Below, one piece after another: positions 1-9,953 of a stretch of DNA of 41,651 nucleotides. The position numbers and the translations under genes are program-made. The stretch spans positions 104,594-146,244 of the forward strand of contig MNCI01034858.1 in NCBI GenBank assembly GCA_015680685.1, written 5' to 3'. The notes beneath the pieces are model-generated. The model ran no database searches. It had not been told where the DNA came from and saw only the letters and a list, made by a program, of their open reading frames with translations. The DNA comes from Gnetum montanum (taxonomy: Eukaryota; Streptophyta; Gnetopsida; Gnetales; Gnetaceae). Numbering within the stretch: position 1 is the first letter of the stretch; every line of letters starts with the position of its first letter.

Positions 1-1
1 C

Positions 2-950
2 GATTGTCTGTCCAAAGTCAAAACATGTAGTACTTGTCAAAAACACAGTAATCTAATCCATGTCCCACCAAATGAGTTGCATACAACACAAATCACATGG
101 CCCTTCCAAAAGTGGGGATTGGACCTTATAGGCCCGATAACACCCACATCTTCCGCCGGGCATGGTTTTATCATAATAGCAACCGAATATTTCATGAAAT
201 GGGTAGAAGCTGTGCCCCTTCGAAAAACTACTTCTAAACACGTGTGCCACTTCATCCTCAAAAACATTGTGACCCGTTTTGGCATTCCCATGACAATCAT
301 CACTGACAATGGGCCACAATTTAGCAGTGCCGAGACCAAAACGTTTTGTGATAGTCTAGGGATCAAACATTCGTTTTCATCCCCTTACTATCCTCAGAGC
401 AATGGGTAGGCGAAAGCAACAAATAAGAAAATCATCATAATACTCAAAAAGATACTTACCCAAATTAAACGAAGATGGCACGAACAACTGGTGTATGCAT
501 TGTGGGCATACCGTACTACACACCGGACCTCGACAGGTAAAACTCCGTACAGTCTTGTTTACGGTTCAGAAGCTGTTTTACCTTTGGAATTACAGGTACC
601 ATCTCTAAGGATCACACTTTTTGGACTTCTCGATGATGGGCAAAATAATGATCTACGCATCATTGACCTGGACTCGGTGGAGGAGGAGCGCGTGCGCGCA
701 CTCGATCAGATCGAATGGTACCAAAAACAATAGCGGCAACGACATCGGCATGACATTCGTAAGCGCCCCATCAAAGAAGGAGACCTCGTGCTTAAGGCTG
801 TTCGAGAACACCCAGATAAATTCTCAGTCAACTAGGAAGGGCCTTACCTGGTCATCAAAGCATTCGACAACGGCTAAGCTAGCTGACATGGATGGAAAAG
901 AATTTGCAAATCCAACCAATCACTTGTTCCTGAAACCGTTCCATACATAA
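2..950 (+). pseudogene. Ty3/gypsy integrase, Tat-like lineage, C-terminal part of pol
   Basis: Integrase inserts retrotransposon cDNA into the host genome. The frame is open from base 2: it enters within the zinc finger (C-x2-C in CSTCQKH, about 26-46), passes the first catalytic Asp in WGLDLIGP (about 113-136) and the second in TDNGPQF (about 302-322), and meets a TAG at 407 where the family has Gln in NGQAE. The catalytic Glu codon that should follow is AAA (Lys). After the stop the frame continues through LWAYRTTHRTSTGKTPY and LVYGSEAVLPLE (about 500-590). A later frame change leads to a C-terminal piece (LADMDGKEF to LKPFHT) ending at about 950. The GSEAVLPLE and GKTPYSLVYGSE wording is typical of plant Tat/Ogre/Retand integrases. 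Dead copy: stops, a frameshift and a lost Glu. The protease, RT and RNase H lie upstream of the window. Confidence 0.85.
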
Positions 951-970
951 ATTTGAGCTCAGGTACGTGT

Positions 971-1420
971 AAGTCCTGGAATCACGACTATAAACTGATA
1001 CCATAGAGAAGTCCTGGAATCACGACTATGAACTGATACCATAGCAAGTCCTGGAATCACGACTATAAACTGATACCACAGATAAGTCCTGGATTACGAC
1101 TATAAACTGATACCACAGAACAGTCTTGGGTTACGACTTAAAACTGACGCCACCATTGTCCTGGCATCATGACAATAAACCGATACCCCACAATGTCCGC
1201 AATGACGATAAACTAGCATCCGTCTGGCATGACAGTAAAATGTCACCATCAGAACCATCAGAGTCCGCTAAGACTATAAACTAGCTTGCCTCTGCATGGT
1301 CCGCTAAGACTCGAAACTGGTAACGTTCCATCCGCCACGACGCTAAATGGGCAATGTCCAACGGGTTACAACACAAAACTAACCCATGATAGTCCATCAA
1401 GACTATAAACTGGCACGTTC
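971..1420 (+). repeat. Decaying 36-38 bp tandem array in retrotransposon 3' UTR
   Basis: Units begin at about 971, 1009, 1046, 1084 and 1120, each reading AAGTCCTGGAATCACGACTA, then TAAACTGATACCA. The first three or four are nearly identical; later units (1155 to about 1420) keep only the GTCC...GACTATAAACT skeleton with irregular spacing. The array lies directly after the integrase. Tandem repeats in the 3' UTR of Tat-lineage elements are an established phenomenon and a known source of satellites. Confidence 0.85.
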
Positions 1421-1429
1421 ATCTCCGAC

Positions 1430-1857
1430 CCTTCACTCCACAACCATATTCATTCATCAGAATCATTGCATCCTTCATCGTCACACAATCTCATCAACAT
1501 CGTCGACATTCGCACTCAGTGCTCAGAATCGCCCCAAATATTTTTGTTCACCCGCAGCTGTTTAAGTCTAAGCTCATTTATTCATTAATGGTTTTCTTGT
1601 CTCCTTGGAGTTATGTTTGCAGGATGACGCTCAGAAGTTCTCGTACGAGAGTGCATTTCATCATAGGCAGCAAGATGAAGCAATGTCCATTAATCCACCT
1701 TGCAAGACTAAATCAAACCGTTAACCCGTACATTCCCATTCCCCGAAAATTCACTATCTGTTCACCAAACTATGGCACACTGCAAAACATTACAGCAGTC
1801 GCAACACACAAAACATAATATGAGCACATGAGTACAAGAGCAAGTCAAAAAAAAAAA
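1430..1857 (+). other. 3' UTR of the Tat-like element, ending in an A-rich tract
   Basis: No coding region is recognisable. A short open frame at 1519-1818 resembles no family I know. The stretch ends in an uninterrupted run of A at 1847-1857, followed by TGGGACCC, which I take as a candidate polypurine tract and LTR start. That reading is an inference. Confidence 0.4.
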
Positions 1858-2529
1858 TGGGACCCTTTGCACTTCCCATACAAGCCCTAGGCGGGAAGGC
1901 ATCGGTCTTAAAAATAGGTACTCATGCCAAAAGCAATTAAGAAACATCCTATTGCATGGCTTTGGCACGTCGCTTACAGTTTCCCCAAAGAAGGGTGTTG
2001 TTCCTCCAAAGAATGCAAAACATCACCCCGTGGCTTTGGCATTAACAACCAGCTCACTTGAACACTAACCAAGAGCATGGTTCCGCCAAAGGACGCGCAT
2101 CGCATGCCTGAATTTCGAGTCTGCCAAAAAATGGCTATCGACGAGGACCGACATGCTGCACACCCGAGCATCCCATTTCCCCAGCATGATCCCTTGGGCA
2201 GTCACCAATCCCTATAATCCCTTCCCTCCTATCAGCTACCAATCTCACCTTTTTCAAACCCATACACTGCTAAACACGGTACGATGACGTCTAGTCAAGT
2301 GGCAAAGGACAGAGCTTTTATCAAGATGCTTGTGGTGTTTTGCGCTTCTTTGTCAACGCTTCTCGGGTCGATTCCTCCAAGCGTCAACAAAGAGGGGCCA
2401 ATGAAACACCACAAAAATTTCGAGTTTGGCACTTGTCCAATAAGAAGCAGATCTCCGTGACCCTCAGACGACGTTGGCTACATTTGAAGTCACATGGCGA
2501 TTTTGAGGATCGAAATGCTCGGTTTTTAC

Positions 2530-2774
2530 CAAGTATACGCCCAGCGTCTACGCCCAGCGTATACGCCTCACATGTACGTTCAGCAGGTGCAACAGGAGCA
2601 AGAATTGAAGCAAGTCGGCAGCCAACATTCATCAGCGTATACGCCAGCATCCATCAACGTATACGCCCCAGCATGTACGCCCAACGTCCACCCCAGTTCA
2701 CACGCCCAGCAAGTCCGACGTATACGCCCAGCATATACGCCGACCTGATGTAGCGTATACGCCCAGCGTATACC
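2530..2774 (+). repeat. GTATACGCCCAGC minisatellite in U3
   Basis: The core TACGCC occurs nine times in about 245 bases, mostly as GTATACGCCCAGC with variable spacers, ending about 75 bases before the TATA box at 2849. It is CpG-rich and contains the palindromic step GTATAC. Confidence 0.85.
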
Positions 2775-2848
2775 ATGTTTCTAAATTGTGCGCATCCGGT
2801 CGACAAGCCATGTGTCTCCCAACCCGATTTTCCCGGTAAAACCCTCCC

Positions 2849-2856
2849 TATAAAAA
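2849..2856 (+). promoter_or_regulatory. TATA box of the Tat-like LTR
   Basis: TATAAAAA in the context CCCTCCCTATAAAAAGCCC. A start of transcription about 30 bases downstream would place the U3/R border near 2880. Confidence 0.6.
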
Positions 2857-3121
2857 GCCCAGTTTTCTGCATTTTCAAGGTCGGCAAAAATTTACCAGAG
2901 CAGACCCAAGAGCAATTACGCTGCAAACCAGAGCCTAAAACCCTCTACACTAGAAGTCCTGTACGCTGAGCACAGTCACTACGCTCCGCCTACCATGCGA
3001 ACCAGCCGCCTCCCTGCACCCACCGGGGCTTTACGTCCGCCTTGTGTACACGCACAACTGTGTTAAGACCAGTACCTCGAAAACTGTTTTCTTACAAGTG
3101 TCATTGTTACAATTTACATTC

Positions 3122-3475
3122 CGTTTACGCTCACATTGTTTACGCTGTTTACATTTGTCTACGCTGTTTAAACTTGTTTACGCTTTACGTTGTCTACGCT
3201 CATTTACGCTTTACGCTGTCTACGCTCTGTTTACGCTGTTTACGCTTTACACCCTGTTTAAACCCTGTTTACGCTGTTTACGCTTTACGCCCTGTTTACG
3301 CTTTACGCTGTCTACGCCCTGTTCACACTGTTTACGCTGTATACGCCTCGTTTACGCTGTTATGTTGTTCACACTTTGTTTATGCCCTGCTTTCACTGTT
3401 ACGCTGTTTACACTTTGTTTACGCCCTGTTTTCATTGTTCGCTCCGTTTTACGTTACACAGTTTACGTATAACCC
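3122..3475 (+). repeat. GTTTACGCT short tandem array in R/U5
   Basis: About twenty copies of TACGC, mostly as GTTTACGCT or GTCTACGCC in 9-11 bp steps. Towards 3370-3450 the C of the core is often lost (GTTTATGCC, GTTCACAC). The 9-bp period leaves two overlapping reading frames open (3042-3518 and 3044-3472), rich in Val-Tyr-Ala and Leu-Arg; these are by-products of the repeat. Confidence 0.85.
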
Positions 3476-3891
3476 AGCGTATAACACTTCGGTGGCGCTC
3501 GGGGAAATCCTTGTCTGATCTGCGTGCGGACCACCCAGGGTACCCTACCTTCGTGCATTCTAGCACGTCCTCGGGCGAAGGTAGGGTCATCTGTGCTCGT
3601 CCTGCGATCCCGTGGTCTCTGTTTTTCCTTCCAGCTGAGGACCGACGATTTCAGGCGGTACACTCTTTCTTGGAGTTATGAATTTCTTGAAGTGTACAAA
3701 TTTTGGTTTCAAAGCCTTTTGTTTCAACAACTTTATTTTTTTTCCATTTGAAGTCATGTTTTCTATCACCAAAGGCTCACTATGTATGTAACAACGTTGT
3801 CCCTGAGCACATTGTTCGGCACCCCAAGAGTTTCCCAAGTAGATTCTAAATCGGGACAAAACTCAAGAGGAATACGCCTTAGCAATCAACA

Positions 3892-4539
3892 AGCCTGAAA
3901 CACATGCCAACAAACAATGTGTTAGCATTAGCATGTTTCCTGAGCGGTGTTTCATAAACAATATTTGTGATACATTAACATGCTAGATAGAACTCCCTTG
4001 CTCCACTCACGTGGATACCATGGGGACTACCAGCTGAACCCTCTAGATTCATCACCGCGTGCTGGTAGTTGGTGTCACACTCCAAAGAGCACTCACAACA
4101 TCTCATAGCACGTCCCATGACACACCCGGTAAAAATACCCCAATGCAGAGTTGAACTACGCAACCCTCCCAAGCAAGGTCCTACCAAGTGGGGTAATGAG
4201 GTAGGTCATAGACTCCTCTTACTAGTGCATGGAACTACCATGCCAGTATGATTCCGAAGACACAAGGAGTGGAGGAACCCTTGTGCCCCCACGGCCCCCG
4301 AACCTTGGGGGAGGTAGCAGGCTACCAGCAACCCTACTACCTCTCTTACAATATATGTATATTTGATTCAGCTCCCCTTTCCATGGTAGCCACATATGAG
4401 AATAATCCATTGATATGTAACTTAAGAAATTCTTACTCCAACTTCTACTCAATAAAAGACTATGTAAATCTTGTATATCTAGCACTTGAATAGTTACTCT
4501 ATGTTTTATACAAGGTTCAATCTTTCTTTTGATCATAGA
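3892..4539. other. No gene recognised; GC-rich stretch with small inverted repeats
   Basis: ORFs on the minus strand (3975-4187, 4222-4536) resemble no family I know. ACTACCAGC (about 4027) and GCTGGTAGT (about 4061) form an inverted pair. A second hairpin, GGTAGC-AG-GCTACC, lies near 4312-4325 inside a wider GAGGTAG/CTACCTC pair. After about 4345 the sequence is AT-rich. It could be a remnant of another LTR, but no partner copy is in the window. Confidence 0.3.
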
Positions 4540-5152
4540 TTATATCCATTTTCTTCATTGTTATTATACACTTCATTTGATGATATATCCTCTTTAGAAC
4601 TTGATAGGAAAGAGGTATTACTATATCCATTGTCAAAAGATTTTCTCACATAATGAACACTAGATAGCTCATTATTTGATTCAATATCAAGGAAGTTAGA
4701 CATAGCAAGATCATTTTCATCATCATCTTCTACTAACTTAGCATCTTAATGCTTATATTTTCTATTTTTAATTTCTTCCTTGATTTTAGCTTTTGCATAG
4801 AAATCATCATTTTTTCTTCTCTTTTTGAAGTTGTGATAATCTCTTCATTATTCAAGTTCTGTTGTTTTTCTAATTGTATAGCCTCACTAAAGTAGTCATT
4901 CAATGTTAGCAAGTTCGGAATTCTCCTTAACCAGATTGAAATATTGGATTTCATAGCCTTAAAATAAGTATCTCTAAGAATTTTCTCTGATGGTCTATAT
5001 TGTCTTTGAAAAAGCCCACAAATCCGTTGAAACTTAATATTGAAATCCTTAAGTGGCTCTTTGACTTCTTGCTTAGCTTGGACTAGCCCATAGTACAGTT
5101 ATTGTTGATCCAATTTATTGCCAAACTAGGCTAAGAAAAGAATTTTCATGTC
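4540..5152 (-). pseudogene. Ty3/gypsy gag fragment
   Basis: Read on the minus strand, 5100-4733 gives a continuous gag-like frame: KQEVKEPLKDFNIKFQRICG, then RPSEKILRDTYFKAM, SNISIWLRR and a Lys/Glu-rich tail. This is the Retrotrans_gag pattern (flexible binding of a helical core, then the WL motif). A further acidic Asn/Ser-rich stretch (VEDDDENDLAMSNFLDIES) follows after a stop and reaches about 4540. An in-frame stop near 5100 breaks the upstream side, and element A begins at 5153. It is not the same subfamily as the gag of element A. No zinc knuckle was found. Confidence 0.65.
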
Positions 5153-5974
5153 TGATGAGTCATGAATTTGTTGACAGTTGCGATATCGCACCCACGATAT
5201 CGCACCCACAATATCACCGACGACGCAATATCGTGTCCTCATCTATAAATAAGCGGTATACAGATCAGTTAGGCATTAGGAAGTTTTAGAATTAGTTTTG
5301 ATTTTAGTTTTCATTTTCTCTCTCTCAACCCTTTTCTTCTCCGTGTATGCCCGCAGTGTGGTGGATGTAATTGTACGGAATATTTATTCAAGTGTGACGT
5401 ACTTGGACATGCACATGACCAGAAATAAAGATCAAGATTACTTCATCATTGCATCATTCACTTAGCTTAATCATTTAATTAATTGTTATTCACTACTTTC
5501 CTAGTTAATATCTCTCTCACCCTTAAACTCATGTTAAATGCGGAATGAGTACGACTTGATTACGAGCATTTAAGTGTGACTACTTGGTAACCCAGTAGCG
5601 TACCTAGGATCTGTGCTTAGTAATCCTAGTAGTAGTCGTGCATGAAGTCCAAGATGTGTATGGATAATCAAGGAACAGATGCTCATCACACTTAGGCTAG
5701 TTTAGACTCTCTTACCCTTTCCTCCTAGTTTTGTTAATCTTATTTTCCATTGCCTTCAGGAGTAGCATTAGATTAGAAAACACATCATACACCTCACTCT
5801 GGACTAAACCATATGTGACAAAGCTAATACTAGTCCAAGTGGAAAGACAACGAACTGTGGCCTAAGGCTAACTATCTAGATGCCACAACTAGTTTGTTTA
5901 CGAAGTTCGACTGAATCGCGCATGTAACGCTTGTATTCGTATGGTTGAGTGTAGGGGTACCTCGCCACTCATCA
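5153..5974 (+). repeat. 5' LTR of element A
   Basis: TGATGAGT...CACTCATCA. U3 is short: it has two exact copies of CGATATCGCACCCA (5181-5194, 5195-5208) and further ATATC motifs before the TATA box at 5243. A pyrimidine-rich stretch (TTTCTCTCTCTCAACCC) follows at about 5310. The U5 half shares long stretches with the 3' LTR at 9954-10740. Confidence 0.92.
5243..5250 (+). promoter_or_regulatory. TATA box of element A 5' LTR
   Basis: TATAAATA at the same LTR position as in the 3' LTR (10018-10025), and as in the LTRs of B, C and D. Confidence 0.7.
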
Positions 5975-5975
5975 T

Positions 5976-5993
5976 TGGCACCATTGCTGGGGA
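5976..5993 (+). other. Primer binding site of element A
   Basis: TGGCACCATTGCTGGGGA starts two bases after the LTR end. It is a slightly changed form of the PBS known from Athila elements (TGGCGCCGTTGCCGGGGA), and places A in that lineage. Confidence 0.8.
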
Positions 5994-6118
5994 CGGTGCT
6001 AGTTATCTAGATTAGTTATATCATACAAGGTCTCTATATAGGACTTAATGATATATCTCTTAGGAAGAAGAAATAATTATAAAAAGTCACACATAAATTC
6101 ACACACAACTTCACAACA

Positions 6119-7979
6119 ATGCCTCTCCTACGAGACTACAATAATGCCATACTTAGTGAGGAATTTCATTGGATAACCAATGAATTATATGACAATGAAT
6201 ATTGGAGTATGCAACCCAAGGTGGGGGTTTCTTATATACATGAACGAAAGCAATGTCNGGCTTGATTTAAACAACTTCCCTACCTTTTCAAGAGGCTGTG
6301 ACTTAGATCCACAACAACATTTACTAGTCTTCTACGATGCCTGCACATGGAACAACATTGATAACAGTTGGAAAAAACTTAAGCTCTTTCCTATGACACT
6401 CGTTGGCCAAGAAAAAGTATGGTATAGATTGTTAAAACCAAATTCAATATGACGTTGGCCAACAATGGTAGAACTCTTTAGCGAAAGATATCAAAACTAC
6501 GCAAGAGTGTCAGCCTTGAGGAAAAAAATCCAAGAGTGGAAACAAGCACAACATGAACCTTTGGACATGGCCTTAGAAAGATATTATGCACTATTAAAAA
6601 ACTATCCAAGCCATGAGTTCTCTGAGGAAAGGCTAATGTACCATATCATTGATGGGCTTCGTGATGCAACAAGAGAAATCCTAGGGATGTATGCCCAAGG
6701 TCAGCTATATGAACTACGAATCCATCAATTCCAAGAGCTTATTAAGTGGGTAGTAAAAGAAGAAGGAGAAATGGTTAGATGGTAGAGTGTTAAAAAACAT
6801 CAACAGGACTAAAGTCTCAACTTAACAGAGGTCCATAATCACAAAAAGGAGAAATCAACCTACCTCAAGGAGGAAGAACCATCTTTGCCAGTACAACAAT
6901 CATTAGAGGAAGTCAAGGCAAAGATTAGTAAGATGTTGGAATGGACGCATAAAAAGTGTGGAGAATATATTGATATTATTGGAGATAGAGTTTTGACAAC
7001 CTGAGAAGCATGAAAAAGTATCATTGGACAATTAGAAAGAAGGGATGAGGAAGATAAGAGCTCAACGGCTAATCATACATATGAATGCAACATTTGCCTC
7101 TATGATCACCCCAAGGGCCAATTCCCAATCTTTTTACATTTATATGAGCATTGGAGAAGCACGTTGCATCCAGAGTTTGTACAAAGATACTGTGTTCGAT
7201 CATAGTGGCAACAATCCTAGTCATGGGGGAAGCCATCCCTAAACTAGAGACACCCTTCAGATCATCCAAATCTAAATGCATATCTAGTCCAACATCCTAT
7301 TTCCCTGACTGGGTCAACATACTCTATCTTGCCGCATTATCATTCTTCTTCGTACTCTCAGCCCATGTACTCAACACAACCACTGCCTTGTGTACCTTAC
7401 ACTTCTCCTAAATTTCAACATTCTCATCCTTTCCCTCCTTCTACATCACCACCAACTATTCCTGAAGTGTCTACACCATAGCAACAACCCATGAACATTA
7501 CTTGTGCTACTATTTCCAACAACAGTGAGAGACCTCCTCAACATCAAAGGCATCCTTTCTTTAGACATGACCATAGGAAGGGACAACACAGTTCCAAGGC
7601 CACTGCATTTTCCAACTCAGCACAAGTCTGACATTGTGGAGCACCCTTCTCATCGAACTCGATGCCTCGTGTTACTTCATCAGGGCCACCAATTAACACT
7701 CCAACAACCATATGGCCTAATGAATATAGCCATGGAGGATGACATCCCGATCCTTGCATACCATCTTATGGTCTTAAGTATCATAGTGGATCAACTCTTT
7801 ACCTGGGAATAACATCTTATAAATTTCCCCACTATGCTAACTATAATCAGGTGTGTGAACCCCAATGGGGTAAGTGTGACCAAGTTTCAATATTTCCAAT
7901 ATGCAAGGATCCTCATCTTTCATTTATTAATCCTTGCCATGCTCAACCATTTAGTTATGGGAGATATCCCCCATTCTAA
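6119..7979 (+). pseudogene. gag of element A (Athila-like capsid protein, nonsense-broken)
   Basis: Gag would form the virus-like particle. A start codon at 6119 (MPLLRDYNNA) opens the frame; a shift occurs near the N at 6258, and from there to the TAA at 7977 one frame is kept. The capsid part includes LDLNNFPTFSRG, LVGQEKVWYRLL, SALRKKIQEWKQ and ERLMYHIIDGLRD (about 6262-6780), the Retrotrans_gag pattern. A charged linker follows, then a C-x2-C...H...H stretch (7086-7142), and a Pro/Ser/His/Tyr-rich tail ending YGRYPPF. I count eleven in-frame stops between 6450 and 7740: five TAG, five TGA and one TAA, but no frameshift in this 1.7 kb. Protease and later pol genes do not follow. Confidence 0.8.
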
Positions 7980-9324
7980 TAACAAACATGATTAATAAAT
8001 ATTTTTCATTTTCTTTAATTTTACAATTTTTTGTTTTATCTTCTTGTATTTTTGTCTTTTTATCTTTTTATAAGTAATCTCATCTACGAATAAAACACTC
8101 ATGTGGCTCATTGGTTGAGGTGTGTTCTATGTTATCGAGTCTTGAGTGATCAATTATTTGGACAATGAGCCCATTACACCCACTCATCCATTCTACAAAT
8201 AAGAGGTTCTGTTCGAGGGTATAGTGATATTCTTGACATTATGAAAACTTACAATTAATTTTATGTTCATTGTACCTAGAATGAAGAAAGATGAATCAAC
8301 AGGGAATGATTAGGATGTGACATCAAGGGGACTTGCAGATTCTCTTTGGTGACATATGTGGGAGTTATCACGCAACATGGTTGTACTAAGATCCTTGTAG
8401 ATCTAACACAAAATGTGAGTAAGAGTAATCAAAAGGCACTCAAAAATCCAATGCTGTTCTAGGGGGTCCCACTAGAAAGACATGCATCCATGCCTAAAGG
8501 TTGGCGGCTTCTCTGGATTTGGCAATAAAAAAAAGAAAAAAGAAAAAAAAAACAAGGAAGTGCCACAAAATAAAAATCACTCCTCCCTTGAACAAAATGC
8601 CAAGCGATCGTACTCCTTGTTGTTCTAGTACTCTCATAGTTGCTCATCATGGGATGAAACAATGCGGTGTCACTGAACAGAGGAATAGACTTGGCCTTGA
8701 TCTTGGAACAAAAAGTTAATGACACATTAATCATGCTTTACACACAGGATTCACTATGCCCTGGGTTAGTTACCTCATGTCCTAATCTCTACAATCCCCT
8801 CTATAGTCCGTCTCATCTTACTGTTCATGTAATTGTTGCTTATGTCTCGTATAGCGTAGAATTCTTACCTCATTCTGGTGGTATCTACAGGTGTGTGTTT
8901 TGTGAAACTAGTAATGATTACATTTAACCCTTCTAGTGCCTATGAACATTTTAAGGTGTGGTTATGCAAGGGCATTATAGGTTGGAACCTACTTTGGGGA
9001 GGACCCACTCGCGTGACTTTTGCAATTTGTACTTGTTGCATACCATCACATCATCCTATGCCCTCTGAGTACTTCATTGCCAAATCTATTCTTTCCTTTA
9101 TCTTCATTTTATCAAACGTTCCTCAAAACCAGGTCCTTTTATGTGTCACCTAAACAAACCAGGTCCAACATTAAACTTTTAGGGCAACTTCCTTGAAAAA
9201 ATTTCTAACTCTAAAATCACACTAAGCAAATAATTCAACATTTATTAAAGGAAATGAGTAAGGTATGAAATTATTGAACTTTTTTCAATAACCTTACTAA
9301 CAATTGATCTTTGTGTGATTATAG
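7980..9324 (+). other. Non-coding interior of element A
   Basis: About 1.3 kb where pol would be expected. AT-rich, with stops in every frame and only short open frames (8667-8927, 8878-9153) of no recognisable family. A Lys-rich frame at 8501-8719 reads through an A-rich tract (8525-8553). A tRNA-like A box at 8104-8114 is noted separately. Confidence 0.55.
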
Positions 9325-9426
9325 ATGGCCCCTAAAAGAAGACAACAAGGAGGACCTTCTCAAGGTGCAACCGAACGACCAGGGGGAGGCAGAGGACAAG
9401 GACTTCATGCAGAACATGTAGAATAG
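9325..9426 (+). pseudogene. Small basic ORF after a splice-acceptor-like site; possible start of an Athila second ORF
   Basis: ATG at 9325 follows TTTGTGTGATTATAG, a good plant 3' splice site. It encodes 33 residues beginning MAPKRRQQGGPSQG, with a GGGRGQG patch, ending at TAG 9424. Coding-like sequence continues in patches, for example TKEEKLQAILQCYQ and GKAPMEELPPPGT (about 9647-9760), then a hydrophobic stretch (LINFVAIGFSFAFFVLCF, about 9768-9821). Athila elements carry an env-like second ORF downstream of pol, expressed in some relatives from a spliced mRNA. Assigning this remnant to that ORF is an inference. Confidence 0.35.
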
Positions 9427-9942
9427 GAGGTACAATCACTCAGCATCCATCGTGAAACTTCTGTTACTACATAATCTATCCAAGCAAGAGGTGGAGAGGT
9501 CAAGACCTAAGCCTATGAAGAGGAATAATGACTATTTGTGGCATAACATGTCAAGGCCAATTAAGTGTTTTTGCAACTGCCATGTTCATGGAAAGTGCTG
9601 ACTTCATCAAACATTGGAACATTAGCATGGATAGCACAAGATCCTTGAACTAAAGAGGAGAAACTCCAAGCCATACTTCAATGCTATCAAGTCCCAAGAC
9701 CTGGAACACAAGACAAGGGAAAGGCACCCATGGAGGAGCTACCACCACCAGGAACTACATGAGTTTAATTAATTTTGTAGCTATAGGATTTTCTTTTGCA
9801 TTCTTTGTGTTGTGTTTCAATTTTTTTCTGATCCCATACTACAACATGAACCCATTCTCACCAATCAATAATCCCATACCTATCCACTATGTAATCAATA
9901 GAGCTTGTTCTCACTGTAACTTGAGGACGAATTTTCATTCAA

Positions 9943-9953
9943 TTGTGGGAGTA
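9943..9953 (+). other. Polypurine tract of element A
   Basis: TTGTGGGAGTA directly before the TGATGAG of the 3' LTR. It is preceded by TTGAGGACGAATTTTCATTC, a context repeated before the LTRs of B, C and D. Confidence 0.75.

Larger units (their letters stand above)
1858..3891 (+). mobile_element. Probable 3' LTR of the Tat-like element (borders uncertain)
   Basis: The block follows an A-rich tract, begins with TG at 1858 and could end with CA at 3890-3891 (CAATCAACA). It contains a good TATA box near the middle and repeat arrays on both sides. Only one LTR is in the window, so the borders cannot be checked against the partner. A length of about 2 kb is long but within the range of plant gypsy LTRs. 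The sequence is visibly richer in GC and CpG than the rest of the window. Confidence 0.35.

Noticed and set aside
37-366. Minus-strand ORFs opposite the first integrase
   Set aside because: Shadows of the + strand integrase frame, which carries the recognised motifs.
3042-3518. 158-residue + ORF, and the overlapping one at 3044-3472
   Set aside because: Both are translations of the 9-bp GTTTACGCT array, which has no stop in two frames. No protein family, low-complexity residues only.
8501-8719. Lys-rich + ORF
   Set aside because: Reads through an A-rich tract in the non-coding interior of element A; no family.
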